Positions 12,496-21,565 are shown, counted from the stretch's first letter. The stretch: DNA of 22,281 nucleotides from Candidatus Bathyarchaeota archaeon (GCA_026414245.1 JAOAJJ010000004.1:1-22281); one strand, 5' to 3'. Translations and numbers: made by a program. Notes: generated by a model from the sequence alone, not told the origin.

Positions 12496-13938
12496 TCACT
12501 CTTCTCCTGAAAATCTGCTGACGAATTCATCGACGTATTTCATCAGCTTATCCGCGTCTATTTCCGGCTTAGGGATCTCTATCTCACCACCCTCCTCCAG
12601 CATACCAACATGCACTTCATGCGGCTTTATGCCGCTAGACGAACACTCAGCGCATATAGCAGCCCCTAAGCCGGTTGCCTCCGGGAAACTTGATTTTAAG
12701 ATCCTGCTTTCAGGGAAGAGGGCTGATAAAATGCTTAGATAAATGTTGTTTTTCGCGAAGCCTCCTTGAACAACGATATCGAGTTTCTTCTTCTCCGCTA
12801 TCAGGTTTATCGCCACATAGGATTCTACTGCAAGATAAAGGTTTAATAAGTGATAGGCTTCTCTGGCGCCTCTATTAAATGAGTCTCCAATTATTCTCGC
12901 CTTGGAACGCTGAAACTGCCCCGACCCTTCAACTAAGCCGGGCGCTATGAAATCTTCTCTTCTAGTCAAAATACTGTTTAAGATGTTTTCGTCGAAGCTT
13001 ATGTTGTCGAGATTTACAAAAAACTTTCCCCTTATAATCGCAGTGTAATAGTCATATTCAAAGCCTCCCTTAAACCTGGAGGACCTCACAGGTCTGCCAT
13101 AGGGATCTATATAGTATAGAACATCCCTATGAAGATCATCGCTTTTAGGGCTAAATTCTTCTCCAGGATGCATGAAGACACACCATGTTCCGGTGGAAGC
13201 CAACAGAAACTCTCTGCCCCTAATAAGATATGGCAGCAGGCAGGCGTTTGAATCATGTATTCCTGGGCTTACGGATATTTTTTGTCCGCTGAAGTAGGCT
13301 TCCCCTAACGAGCCCCAAACATCAACCATTCTCGGTGATCTAGCATTAAACATTAGGTTTTCAGCGATGTGGCTCCATCCGTTTCTCCTTACGTCATATA
13401 GATATGTGTGGCAGCCTATACTTGTAATCTCGCTTGCCCTAAATCCTGAGAGCATATAGGTAAGGTACTGTGGAAGGAAGAGTACTTCATCTATTTCATT
13501 AAATGCTTCTTTAAAGCATTCCCTTATCCAATATATCTGTATTCCGGCATTTAGGAGCTGTCCGTAAGGCGGGGTTCCAGTCGATAGGTAAAGCTCAAGC
13601 GGGCTGCCAAACTCACCGTAAAATTTCTCTCTAATACTCTTATCAATCTCCTGGTTATAGGATATTACAGGTAACCTTAATGCTCCCTTGCTAAGATTTG
13701 CTATCGTGGCTCCAAAAGTCGCTACCGACATCGCTTTGATTCTCCACTTCCTAGCGGCATGCGAAAGCCTATCTTTCATCCAGGAGACAATAGATTCAGC
13801 ATCATCGCAAAGGATTCCGCCCGACTTCACCTCATCTATTCTAGTCGACTCGGAGTAAATGGGCTTTAGATCATCTGAGAACACTATAAACTTTTTGTTC
13901 GATTTTCCTATATCAAAAGCCGCTATAACCTTATCCAT
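12496..13938 (-). CDS. FGGY-family carbohydrate kinase (rhamnulokinase/fuculokinase-like)
   Basis: 480 residues from the ATG at 13938. Predicted to phosphorylate a sugar or polyol with ATP. Phosphate-1 motif FDIGKSNKK (8-16), VATFGATIANL (72-82), sugar-side GIHDSNA (226-232) with the probable catalytic Asp229, TGTW (249-252) and adenosine motif VQGGFAKNN (390-398). The DIGKSNKK form is typical of the L-fuculokinase/rhamnulokinase-like branch. The frame runs on to 14103, but that extension lies over scpB and is rejected. Upstream of 13938 a TATA-like TTTATTTTT near 13978 would give a leader of about 14 bases without a Shine-Dalgarno site. It starts 49 bases after the scpB stop. No sugar transporter or aldolase is nearby, so the substrate cannot be inferred. 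Confidence 0.88.
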   Translation of the reverse strand: MDKVIAAFDIGKSNKKFIVFSDDLKPIYSESTRIDEVKSGGILCDDAESIVSWMKDRLSHAARKWRIKAMSVATFGATIANLSKGALRLPVISYNQEIDKSIREKFYGEFGSPLELYLSTGTPPYGQLLNAGIQIYWIRECFKEAFNEIDEVLFLPQYLTYMLSGFRASEITSIGCHTYLYDVRRNGWSHIAENLMFNARSPRMVDVWGSLGEAYFSGQKISVSPGIHDSNACLLPYLIRGREFLLASTGTWCVFMHPGEEFSPKSDDLHRDVLYYIDPYGRPVRSSRFKGGFEYDYYTAIIRGKFFVNLDNISFDENILNSILTRREDFIAPGLVEGSGQFQRSKARIIGDSFNRGAREAYHLLNLYLAVESYVAINLIAEKKKLDIVVQGGFAKNNIYLSILSALFPESRILKSSFPEATGLGAAICAECSSSGIKPHEVHVGMLEEGGEIEIPKPEIDADKLMKYVDEFVSRFSGEE

Positions 13939-13987
13939 GCGGGATACACGAGATAAGAATTCTAGGCGACTAAAAATAAATTTTTCC

Positions 13988-14689
13988 TTATTTAGAGGCG
14001 CCTTCACTCGCTGATTTTTCGATCTCAGACATCTCTCTCCGCTCATCTTCCTCAAGAGAGAGCGGCAAAGTTTCTTCACCATGCTTCTTGAAGATCCGCT
14101 CAAGCTGGCGCTTCATAATTTGTATACTGCGGCTTAAACCAAAATAGTCGGCAAAGTAATCCGTTGTCCTTAAGATGAAATCCTTACCATTCCTCTCGCG
14201 TGTAATTAGCCCGAGCTCAGCGAGCTCCCTTATGTGTTGATAGGCGTGTTTACCCCTCACCTCAACTACCTGCTTCTGCGTTACAGGCTGCTTGTAAGCT
14301 ATATAGGAGAGGGTTCTAAGCGGACCAGCTGTTAAGAGCGGCCTTATGGCGAGCCGCCTAACTCTATCGGAATAATTGCTTTTAAGCTGCATAACGAACC
14401 TATGATCTTCAAGTTCAAGCACCTCCAGCGCCGTATTACGCCGCTTATACTCCTCAACGAGTATTCTAGCGATCCTATGAATCTTTTTCTCAGAGCGGGA
14501 GCCTGCGATGCTGCATAAAGTTTTGAGGTCTAATGGTCTACCAGCCACATATAATGCTGCCTCAATAATCATCATTTTTTCTTCAAAATCTCTTCTGCCT
14601 TTTATTCGTTCTTTCCTCTGAACTTTAGCATTTATTGAGGTTGGGGATAAATCAGCTGTTAGAGCTGGCATTCTCCACACCTTCTCCAT
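13988..14689 (-). CDS. scpB: Condensin subunit ScpB
   Basis: 233 residues. Two winged-helix domains: the first around residues 38-105 (EKMMIIEAALYVAGRPLDLK, the usual ScpB beginning), the second around 115-185 (GPLRTLSYIAYKQPVTQKQV, RGKHAYQHIRELAELGLI). ScpB dimers bind ScpA, which closes the Smc ring. The start overlaps scpA by 38 bases; ATG 14689 and ATG 14671 are both possible and give an N-terminal extension before the first domain. The acidic C-terminus is probably disordered. Confidence 0.92.
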   Translation of the reverse strand: MEKVWRMPALTADLSPTSINAKVQRKERIKGRRDFEEKMMIIEAALYVAGRPLDLKTLCSIAGSRSEKKIHRIARILVEEYKRRNTALEVLELEDHRFVMQLKSNYSDRVRRLAIRPLLTAGPLRTLSYIAYKQPVTQKQVVEVRGKHAYQHIRELAELGLITRERNGKDFILRTTDYFADYFGLSRSIQIMKRQLERIFKKHGEETLPLSLEEDERREMSEIEKSASEGASK

Positions 14690-15344
14690 TAAACGTTATA
14701 TATATTTCTCCAAAATCCTCATGCTGCCACAATGTAACTATGCCTCTTTGAGCCATGAATAAGAGTATTATGAAAACTCTTATCGCCTCGTTTCTATCCG
14801 ATTCACGTATAATCTTCGAGAAAGTTATGATTTCCCCCTTCTCTAAGAGGAAACGAATCTTCTGAGTTATCTCTTTAATCCTGCTTTCAATTTCCAGTAG
14901 ATATGCGCTTATTGTTGGAATTATTTCGGGCGGTAGTATCGGCTTCTGAGCCACCCTAACCGATAGAAGGCTTTCGCTCTGCAATGCCTCGTTGAGGGCT
15001 TCAAGCAGGCTCTGTATCGTTGTAGTGGTAAGCTCATAGCGTAATGGAAGCGCTAGTGGCGGCGGTATAAAATCAATAATTGGTTTTGAGCATGGCTGGG
15101 GTTGAGGTTCCTCGGGCTTCAGCAGTAGGTTGGATTTAAGAAGATATATTGAAGCCGATGAATCTAATGCGACGCCCGAGGCTCTAAAATCCACCATCGC
15201 CCTTCGCTCCATCTCCTCAAGAAATGTGAGGAGAAGGAATGCTATGTCTACGCTCCATGGATTAATCTTCTGTAATCTTTGAAAATCAAATAATATATCC
15301 CACGGCGGCTGGAGGTAGAATGGTTTACTTCCAGCCTTATCCAC
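14652..15344 (-). CDS. scpA: Condensin kleisin subunit ScpA
   Basis: 230 residues. N-terminal kleisin part PPWDILFDFQRLQKINPWSVDIAFLL (helices that contact the Smc neck), a proline-rich linker around 77-100 with PPPLALPLRYEL, and a C-terminal winged helix (RNEAIRVFIILLFMAQRGIVTLWQ, then FGEIYITF) that binds the Smc head. The start codon is GTG, overlapping the smc stop by 8 bases. Together with scpB this is a translationally coupled operon. Confidence 0.92.
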   Translation of the reverse strand: MDKAGSKPFYLQPPWDILFDFQRLQKINPWSVDIAFLLLTFLEEMERRAMVDFRASGVALDSSASIYLLKSNLLLKPEEPQPQPCSKPIIDFIPPPLALPLRYELTTTTIQSLLEALNEALQSESLLSVRVAQKPILPPEIIPTISAYLLEIESRIKEITQKIRFLLEKGEIITFSKIIRESDRNEAIRVFIILLFMAQRGIVTLWQHEDFGEIYITFNGEGVENASSNS

Positions 15345-18300
15345 CCTGCATAACCCCCTTAAACGTCATTGAAACGACATGTGAGATCCCGTTTTGGCTA
15401 TAAACCCCGTAGACTCTATCGGCTTTACTAATCATTTCAGGCTTCAAAGTTATAACTATAAACTGCAGCTGCATTTTAGATGCTTCTTCAGCCAATAGCT
15501 CGCCTAGCCTCTCAACATGGAAGGCGTCTAGGTGGGCGTCTATCTCATCGAAGAGATAGAAGGATGTTGGCGAAAACTCTTGTAGAGCGAACAGAAAGGC
15601 GACTGCTGAGACGGATCTCTCCCCGCTGCTGGCGCCGCTAACAAGTATAGATTGCTTATTCGGGAATTGAACTATCATGTCAACTCCTCCGGCGAATGGG
15701 TTATCTGGGTTCTCAAGCTTTAGGGAGGCGGCTCCTCCACCGGTTAACCTAGAGAAGTAGTTGTTTAAGCGCTCGTTTATTCTGTTAAATGCCTCCATGA
15801 AGATCTTCATCTTCTTCTGCTCTATTTCCTCAATAAACTTTAAAATCGCTAATTTTTCTCTTTCAAGATCATTTAACCTTACAGATAGCTCCTTATATCT
15901 TGAGGTTTGCTCCGCATACTGGGATTCAGCTAGCTGGTTAACTGCTCCTATCCGTTTAATCTCATCCAGCATGGACGCTATATGAGAATCAATGTCCTCC
16001 TCAAAATACTGCGAATACTGCGAAGAATCAGCTAAATCTGCAGCTTCATTCTCTAGAGCCTTTAACCGCTCTTTCAGTTGGCTGATCCGCAAATTTATGG
16101 CTTGCAACCTAACCTCTAGATCATTAAGGGTTTTAACCCCGTTCTCATATTCCCTTTCGAGAGCGGCTAGATTGCCATCTAGGGCGTCTATCTCGGATGT
16201 AAAACTTTTAATTCTTTCTCTAAAACCAGAAACTTCCTCAGAGAGATTCTTCTCTAGCACCTCGAGCTCCCCAATTCTTCTGCGGGCTTCAACCTCCTCT
16301 TTAACAGCCTCTCCAACCTCTTTTTCTAGACTGGAGATCCGCTCTGAAACCTCATTTATTTGGGCGGCTAAATCTCTCATTTTTCTCTTTAAAATAGTTT
16401 CTATCTTAGATTTCTCCATCGAGATGTCCAGTTCGATTTGACTATACTTTTGTTTTAAAGCAACTATCTCGTCGGCTAAAGCTTCACGTCTGGCATTAAC
16501 GTCCTGCGCTTTTAACAAGTCCAACTCTTTTCTCGCCTGCTCAAGAGCCCTGCTTAAAGACCCCTCTTTCTCGTTCATCTCGTTAATTTTGTCTTCAAGC
16601 GAGCTTAAACGGGCTTTGTCCTCTTCTATTCGACTTAGCATGTTTTCTATGTTTTCTTCAACACGCTTAATCTGCATCTCAGACTGTGAAACGCCTTTTT
16701 TAACTCTTTCAAATTCCCCCTCAAACTTAATTAGGGTCTCGGAGAGACTTGCAATATCCCCCCTGGTTTTCGATACCTCACTCTCCAATTCCGCAACTAT
16801 ATTATCCCTGTTCTCTAAATAGCTCCTAAGGGCTTTGACAGCCTGCTCTAGGTTCTTTAAAGCTTTTTCACTCGGTATGAAAGAGGATATATCTATAGGA
16901 GCCCTATAGAAGCCGCTCTCAACCCCCCCACCGGCTTCATATAGGTCACCATTTAACGTGACCGCTCTGAAGCCATCTTTTGAAGCCCTTATGGCAGCAT
17001 CCTCACTCATGGCTAGCAGCGTATCGCCTAGAACAAAGTTCACAGCGGGCTCATAAAGCTTCTCACATTTGACAAAAGACGAGATCGGCCCGCTAACCCC
17101 TTCAATATCGCTAGTTTTAATAGTATTCTTGTTTCCTGAGAGAGTGTTTAACGGTATCACCTTAACTCTTCCAAGTTTCATGCGCTTTAACGTTTCTATA
17201 CATGTGAAGGCAACGTCTAAATCATTAACTACGAGGGAATCAAGCCAGCCTGAAGCCGCGGCTTCAACAGCCCTCTCATAGCCCTTCTCAATCTTTATGA
17301 GTTTCTTAAGCCTGCCATGTATGCCGCTTATAACTCCTAGGGTGCTCAGCTCCTCAAGGGTTTTTAGGGCGAGTTCTTCTGGGTTGATTTTACTCATGAG
17401 GTCTTTCCGTGCCTCAAACTCTATTAGAGCTTCTTTAGCTAGATCTGCGATCTTCTCAGCGTTCTCCATCTCCTTTCTAATAAGATCTCTCTGTTTAATG
17501 CGTCTATCTAAAGCCTCCTGGAGTTTTTTCATCTGCTCTCTCTGATCGTTTAATACGCCCTCTAGATTCGCTAATAGCCCGCAAAGCTTACTGTGAGATT
17601 CTTTCAGCTCACTCCTCTTAGATTTTAAGTCTTCAAGCCTTTGCACATATACACTTAACCTAGACTGAACTCTCCCATATTCGCTTTCAATCTTCACTCT
17701 ATCTTCACGTATCTGGCTTAGCTGCAACTCTATTTCGCTTACTCGCTTAGATTTCTCTTCAAATGCTAGTCTAATCTTGGACAGATCCTCTGAGAATGAA
17801 TTGTAAAGGGTTTGCTTTTCCACAATCTCTCTACCGACTTGATTTAGTATCTCAGATAGCTGCTTTATTTTCTCCTCAGATCGATTGATCTCCACCTTTA
17901 CTTCCTCATGCTGCCGCTGAAGATCTTCCCTAGTTTTCCTTAATCTCTCAAGCTCAATTTTTCCACCGTTAATCTTTGCGCTTAATTCGTTAAGCCTAGA
18001 TTTTAGGTTCCTAGATTCCATCTGAACCTCAATGATGCGCTCCCGTTTTTTCTCGATTTCATCGAAGCCGAGTTTCCGCATCTCGGCATCTATGCTCCGA
18101 CGCTTGAGGCGAAGGTTTTCTCTAAGCTCTAATATCCCGTTATTCTTCTCCCTTATCTCCGAGATCTCTCCTGAAACTTTATTCGCCTCATCTTCAAGCC
18201 TCCTAATTTCCCTAGATATTTTAACAGCCTCTAGGCGGGCGACCTCACGCTTAAGAAAATTGTGGCGTAGAAGATTGTTCCGCTCCCGCTCTAAATCTTC

Positions 18301-18912
18301 AACCCTCCTCTGTATTTCGCTTATCTGCCCTAAAGCCGTCTTTATAGCGGTTTCAGCCTCCTTAAGCTTGCCTTCAGCCTCAGCTTTCTCAGCATCATAT
18401 TGGGCTATTCCAAGCATATCCTCAATAATCTTTCTTCTCTCAATCGTCGATATTTCAGCCATACGTGTCAGAGTTCCCTGTAGGACAATGTTATGCCCAT
18501 AGGGGCTTATGCCGGCTACTGAAAGAATCTCCAACATATGGTTTCTCGGAGCTCTCCTACCGTTTATCCTGTATACACTTTCACCATTCCTATCGATTTC
18601 CCGGGATATGGTGACCGTCGTGGTCTCGACAGGTAAGCGCCCATCAGAATTATCAAGTTGTATTGTTACTTTAGCCTCACTCTTTCTTACATTGGATTTC
18701 TCTCCGCCATTAAATATTAAATTCGAAAAGTTCTCCGCCCTCAACCTTTTAGCGCTTAACTCGCCTAAACAGAAAAGTATGGCGTCAATTATGTTCGTCT
18801 TGCCGCTGCCGTTAGGTCCAGTTATCGCAGTGAACCCTCTATCAAACGCTAACGTAGTTTTATGGGCGAATGTTTTGAAGCCGTTTATTTCAATACGTTT
18901 AATGTGCGGCAT
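15337..18912 (-). CDS. smc: Chromosome segregation ATPase Smc
   Basis: 1191 residues, full length. Walker A GPNGSGKT (32-39), first coiled coil from about 175 to 510, hinge about 520-670 (GVISGIHGRLKKLI, then GGGVESGFYR), returning coiled coil to about 1050, and Walker B FYLFDEIDAHLD (1118-1129). The ABC signature is SGASSGERS (1092-1100) rather than the common LSGGEKS; it keeps Ser, Gly and Glu in the usual places. With ScpA and ScpB it forms the ring that compacts and separates chromosomes. A TATA-like TTTAAA at 18948-18953 gives a transcript start near 18925 and a leader of about 13 bases. Confidence 0.98.
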   Translation of the reverse strand: MPHIKRIEINGFKTFAHKTTLAFDRGFTAITGPNGSGKTNIIDAILFCLGELSAKRLRAENFSNLIFNGGEKSNVRKSEAKVTIQLDNSDGRLPVETTTVTISREIDRNGESVYRINGRRAPRNHMLEILSVAGISPYGHNIVLQGTLTRMAEISTIERRKIIEDMLGIAQYDAEKAEAEGKLKEAETAIKTALGQISEIQRRVEDLERERNNLLRHNFLKREVARLEAVKISREIRRLEDEANKVSGEISEIREKNNGILELRENLRLKRRSIDAEMRKLGFDEIEKKRERIIEVQMESRNLKSRLNELSAKINGGKIELERLRKTREDLQRQHEEVKVEINRSEEKIKQLSEILNQVGREIVEKQTLYNSFSEDLSKIRLAFEEKSKRVSEIELQLSQIREDRVKIESEYGRVQSRLSVYVQRLEDLKSKRSELKESHSKLCGLLANLEGVLNDQREQMKKLQEALDRRIKQRDLIRKEMENAEKIADLAKEALIEFEARKDLMSKINPEELALKTLEELSTLGVISGIHGRLKKLIKIEKGYERAVEAAASGWLDSLVVNDLDVAFTCIETLKRMKLGRVKVIPLNTLSGNKNTIKTSDIEGVSGPISSFVKCEKLYEPAVNFVLGDTLLAMSEDAAIRASKDGFRAVTLNGDLYEAGGGVESGFYRAPIDISSFIPSEKALKNLEQAVKALRSYLENRDNIVAELESEVSKTRGDIASLSETLIKFEGEFERVKKGVSQSEMQIKRVEENIENMLSRIEEDKARLSSLEDKINEMNEKEGSLSRALEQARKELDLLKAQDVNARREALADEIVALKQKYSQIELDISMEKSKIETILKRKMRDLAAQINEVSERISSLEKEVGEAVKEEVEARRRIGELEVLEKNLSEEVSGFRERIKSFTSEIDALDGNLAALEREYENGVKTLNDLEVRLQAINLRISQLKERLKALENEAADLADSSQYSQYFEEDIDSHIASMLDEIKRIGAVNQLAESQYAEQTSRYKELSVRLNDLEREKLAILKFIEEIEQKKMKIFMEAFNRINERLNNYFSRLTGGGAASLKLENPDNPFAGGVDMIVQFPNKQSILVSGASSGERSVSAVAFLFALQEFSPTSFYLFDEIDAHLDAFHVERLGELLAEEASKMQLQFIVITLKPEMISKADRVYGVYSQNGISHVVSMTFKGVMQGG

Positions 18913-18947
18913 CTTCCGCTGTTCCCCTTAGAGGGCTGTCGCCCGCA

Positions 18948-18953
18948 TTTAAA
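18948..18953 (-). promoter_or_regulatory. TATA box of the smc-scpA-scpB operon
   Basis: TTTAAA within GTTTAAATG on the minus strand, 36 bases before the smc ATG. The short predicted leader contains AGCGGAAG. Confidence 0.5.
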
Positions 18954-19004
18954 CATTCTAATCAGTTAATTCGGTAAGTTTCTGTGATTATGATATTGCA
19001 TAAT

Positions 19005-19520
19005 CTATTTCTTCTTAGAACCGTGAATTTTTTCGGATACTCGCCTAACAAAATCCTTTAATTCCTTTTCTCCACCGTGCACAAGCACATATCTACCGCT
19101 TTCAGCTTCAAGCTTTAAGCCGAGTTCTCCGGCAATGCTCTCAAGAACTTCAAGCGGGGTCTCATCGGTTATCTTAACTCTAATCCATTTTTCATCTCTC
19201 GGTAAACCTGGATGGAAAAATAATCGCATCTCTTCCCCGCTTTTTTCCACCTCCATACTATATAACCTTCTCAAAATATTTTCAACATATTTTTCACCAA
19301 ACTTGCCCCTCGCAGCTGTAAGAACATAGACTTCAACATTACTTAAACAATCTTCTAGGCGAGATATGTTTTCAGGCTGCGACCTATCAACTTTAAGGAT
19401 CTCTAAAATAACTTTTGCGGAGCGTAAGTCATTAATTATGTTAGGCGGCACCATCACGCCCCCTCTAAGGAGATCCGTGGTTACATCCGATAAAATTCTC
19501 CAACGCAGCTCCCAGTTCAC
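19005..19520 (-). CDS. Conserved archaeal protein, probably DUF2096
   Basis: 171 residues from GTG 19520. The pattern LRGGVMVPPNIINDLRSAKVILEILK near the N-terminus, a VYVLTAARGKFGE segment, and a C-terminal alpha/beta part ending in a basic tail recall the archaeal DUF2096 family; recognition is from memory and moderate. No catalytic motif is obvious. The frame is open to TTG 19541, but a TATA-like TATTTATAATAG at 19554-19565 places transcript start near 19534, after that codon, so the GTG with GGGGT upstream is preferred. It precedes smc by 92 bases on the same strand and could be functionally linked, but smc has its own promoter. Confidence 0.7.
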   Translation of the reverse strand: MNWELRWRILSDVTTDLLRGGVMVPPNIINDLRSAKVILEILKVDRSQPENISRLEDCLSNVEVYVLTAARGKFGEKYVENILRRLYSMEVEKSGEEMRLFFHPGLPRDEKWIRVKITDETPLEVLESIAGELGLKLEAESGRYVLVHGGEKELKDFVRRVSEKIHGSKKK

Positions 19521-19553
19521 CGCTAAGACCCCATAAAACAAGTAAGATTGATG

Positions 19554-19565
19554 CTATTATAAATA
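19554..19565 (-). promoter_or_regulatory. TATA box of the DUF2096-like gene
   Basis: TATTTATAATAG on the minus strand, an especially good archaeal TATA match, about 40 bases before the preferred GTG start. Confidence 0.5.
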
Positions 19566-19672
19566 CATCGCTGGAAAAAACGTTATGGTTTTCCGCGGGG
19601 GTCAAAAACTTTACAGGGTGAAATTTTGATTCAAGCAACATAACATCCCCTTTATCTGATCTAAAAGTATGT

Positions 19673-19681
19673 AAATATTTA
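19673..19681 (+). promoter_or_regulatory. TATA box of the pth2-truD transcript
   Basis: AAATATTTA in an AT-rich run. A start 25-26 bases downstream is at about 19703, which coincides with the ATG of a 21-codon ORF (19702-19767) ahead of pth2. Confidence 0.5.
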
Positions 19682-19701
19682 TTTCTAACATGCCGATCTA
19701 T

Positions 19702-19767
19702 ATGAACATAAAAACCTGGGCTTCAGAGCAGCATAAAAGCATCCTATTAACTCCTGAGGAAGCATAG
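19702..19767 (+). CDS. Possible leaderless 21-residue leader peptide before pth2
   Basis: ATG at 19702, TAG at 19765-19767; reads MNIKTWASEQHKSILLTPEEA. The ATG falls at the transcript start predicted from the TATA box at 19673-19681, as expected for a leaderless archaeal message. The stop runs straight into GAGGATGGTG, the ribosome-binding region of pth2, so translation of this ORF could affect pth2. A chance ORF of this size is common, so confidence is low. Confidence 0.25.
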   Translation: MNIKTWASEQHKSILLTPEEA

Positions 19768-19783
19768 AGGATGGTGTTTAGGC

Positions 19784-20149
19784 ATGCTCAGCCAAAGCAG
19801 ATTTAAGCAGGTGATATTGCTTAGATCAGACTTAAAAATGAGTCCGGGTAAAGCCGCTGCTCAAGCAAGCCATGCAGCTATCTCATCGTCTGAGGAGGCT
19901 AGAAAAACTCACCCATCGTGGTGGAAGGAATGGATTGAAAGTGGACAATGTAAGATTGTGTTGAGGGTTAACTCTGAAGCAGAGCTACTGGACCTGGAGA
20001 GGAAGGCTAAGGAACTAGGTCTCCCAACAGCCCTAATCTCAGATATGGGTTTAACTGAGCTTAAGCCGGGCACGATAACGGCGCTCGGCATAGGTCCAGC
20101 CCCATCTAGCGTGATTGATAAGGTTACGGGAAGCTTACCGCTTTACTGA
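19784..20149 (+). CDS. pth2: Peptidyl-tRNA hydrolase, Pth2 family
   Basis: 121 residues, usual length. Frees tRNA from stalled peptidyl-tRNA. Family motifs: KMSPGKAAAQASHAA (about 18-32) with the conserved lysine, ESGQCKIVLRV, LPTALISDMGLTELKPGT and TALGIGPAP near the C-terminus. ATG 19784 has GATGGTG upstream. truD follows with an 10-base gap, a tRNA-related pairing consistent with one operon. Confidence 0.95.
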   Translation: MLSQSRFKQVILLRSDLKMSPGKAAAQASHAAISSSEEARKTHPSWWKEWIESGQCKIVLRVNSEAELLDLERKAKELGLPTALISDMGLTELKPGTITALGIGPAPSSVIDKVTGSLPLY

Positions 20150-20159
20150 GGATCCGGCG

Positions 20160-21533
20160 ATGATTAAGGTTCCGGAAATAGAGAAAAATGTTGGGATAGA
20201 GGTTTATGCTTCACGGACGCAGGGTATAGGCGGAGTTATTAAGAGTTCACCTGAAGATTTTATTGTTGAAGAGATTCTGGCGGATGGGTCTAAGGCATCC
20301 GTCTACCCGGAAGCTAACCTCAGGTCTTTCGCGGATCATGGGCGGCATCTTATATGCGTTTTAATTAAGAGGGGTTGGGATACCCTCCTAGCGATAGAGG
20401 AGATATCTAAGATAATAGGCGTAGATTCGAGTAGGGTTGGGTTTGCCGGAATAAAAGATGCTAATGCGCTTACAGCCCAGTATATAAGTATAGGTGGAAT
20501 ACCGATTAGCAGGGTTACCGGCATAAACATTAAGGACATAGTTATCAAGCCCTTAGGCTATGCGGATGAAGATATCTCGCCTAAAAAGATATTTGGAAAC
20601 ATGTTTAAAGTAATCATTAGATCGGTAAAGCTTAAGGAGAAGACTATTCAAGATAGGATTAGAAAAATTTGCAGCGAGCTAGAAGATTTCGGCGGCATAC
20701 CAAACTTTTTCGGGCATCAAAGATTTGGGGCTTTTAGACCAATAACTCACCTGGTTGGTAAAAGCATACTTAAGGGCGATTTTAAAGGCGCTGTAATGAC
20801 TTTCCTATCTTATATAAGCCCCTTCGAATGCATTAAGGCTAGGGAGGCGAGGAGAGATCTTCAAGAAAACATGGACTTTAAAACAGCGCTTAAAAGATTC
20901 CCTAAAACTCTGGTATACGAGAGACTAATCCTTAAACATCTCTCAAATATTCCGCGTGACTATTTAGGCGCATTACTTAAGCTTCCGCCACGCTTCCGCG
21001 AGCTCTTCATACAATCCTATCAATCCTATCTCTTTAACAGATTTTTGAGTGAGAGGATAAAGCGTGGGATGCCTTTAAAGGAGGCGCTTGTCGGCGATTA
21101 CGCTGTAAAATTGGATAGTGCTGGATTACCTGAAAAGGCTTTTATCGAAGTCGAGGAAAGTAATGTCTCCTCCGTAAACGAGGAGATTAAAGCGGGGCGG
21201 ATGGCGTTAGCATTACCGCTCATCGGGTTAAAGCAGCTTCCGTCAAAAGGTTTACAAGGGGAGCTTGAGGCCGAAGTGCTTGAGGAGGAGGGTTTATCCA
21301 GAGAGGATTTTCAGAGAGCTAAAATTCTCAAAGTTAATGTTCTCGGCGGATTAAGGTTGGCGGTGGAGAAAAGCATCGGCATGGAAACAAAAATTATTTC
21401 GGGGGAAAAAGCCCCCTCAGAAAATTCTGTTGAATTTAAGTTTATTCTCCGTAAAGGGGCTTACGCAACCGTGCTCTTAAGGGAGTTTATGAAGCCGAAA
21501 ACTGATGAGCAGCTGGTAAAAAGCGGTTTTTAG
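20160..21533 (+). CDS. truD: tRNA pseudouridine synthase D (TruD; Pus7 family)
   Basis: 457 residues from ATG 20160, with GAGG at 20149-20152. Modifies U13 of tRNA in bacterial members; archaeal and eukaryotic homologues may have other or broader targets. Motifs: KSSPEDFIVEE (28-38), FAGIKDANALTAQ with the catalytic Asp at about residue 100, NFFGHQRFGAFRP, and the SYQSYLFN segment near the end of the insertion domain. The frame extends upstream to a TTG at 20115 inside pth2, but that start has no support. Confidence 0.95.
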   Translation: MIKVPEIEKNVGIEVYASRTQGIGGVIKSSPEDFIVEEILADGSKASVYPEANLRSFADHGRHLICVLIKRGWDTLLAIEEISKIIGVDSSRVGFAGIKDANALTAQYISIGGIPISRVTGINIKDIVIKPLGYADEDISPKKIFGNMFKVIIRSVKLKEKTIQDRIRKICSELEDFGGIPNFFGHQRFGAFRPITHLVGKSILKGDFKGAVMTFLSYISPFECIKAREARRDLQENMDFKTALKRFPKTLVYERLILKHLSNIPRDYLGALLKLPPRFRELFIQSYQSYLFNRFLSERIKRGMPLKEALVGDYAVKLDSAGLPEKAFIEVEESNVSSVNEEIKAGRMALALPLIGLKQLPSKGLQGELEAEVLEEEGLSREDFQRAKILKVNVLGGLRLAVEKSIGMETKIISGEKAPSENSVEFKFILRKGAYATVLLREFMKPKTDEQLVKSGF

Positions 21534-21545
21534 CAGAAACTTAAG

Positions 21546-21565
21546 GTTGGCTGCCAACATTTTTC
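21546..21565 (+). terminator. Weak hairpin plus T-run after truD
   Basis: GTTGG/CCAAC stem of 5 bp with a 3-base loop, followed by ATTTTTC. It starts 12 bases after the truD stop. The stem is short; the T-run is the stronger archaeal signal. Confidence 0.4.

Noticed and set aside
13939..14103. N-terminal extension of the sugar kinase into scpB
   Set aside because: Family motif FDIGKSNKK lies eight residues after the ATG at 13938; the extension is basic, unlike the family, and overlies scpB coding sequence.
16589..18931. Several plus-strand ORFs opposite smc rich in Ser, Leu and Arg
   Set aside because: They mirror the coiled-coil codon pattern of smc and show no family motif or ribosome-binding site.
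19573..19594. GGAAAA/TTTTCC inverted repeat between divergent genes
   Set aside because: Six AT-rich base pairs with a 10-base loop and no relation to either start; not convincing as operator or terminator.
20115..20159. Upstream TTG start for truD inside pth2
   Set aside because: ATG 20160 has GAGG in place and matches the usual TruD beginning; the upstream extension is out-of-frame pth2 coding sequence.
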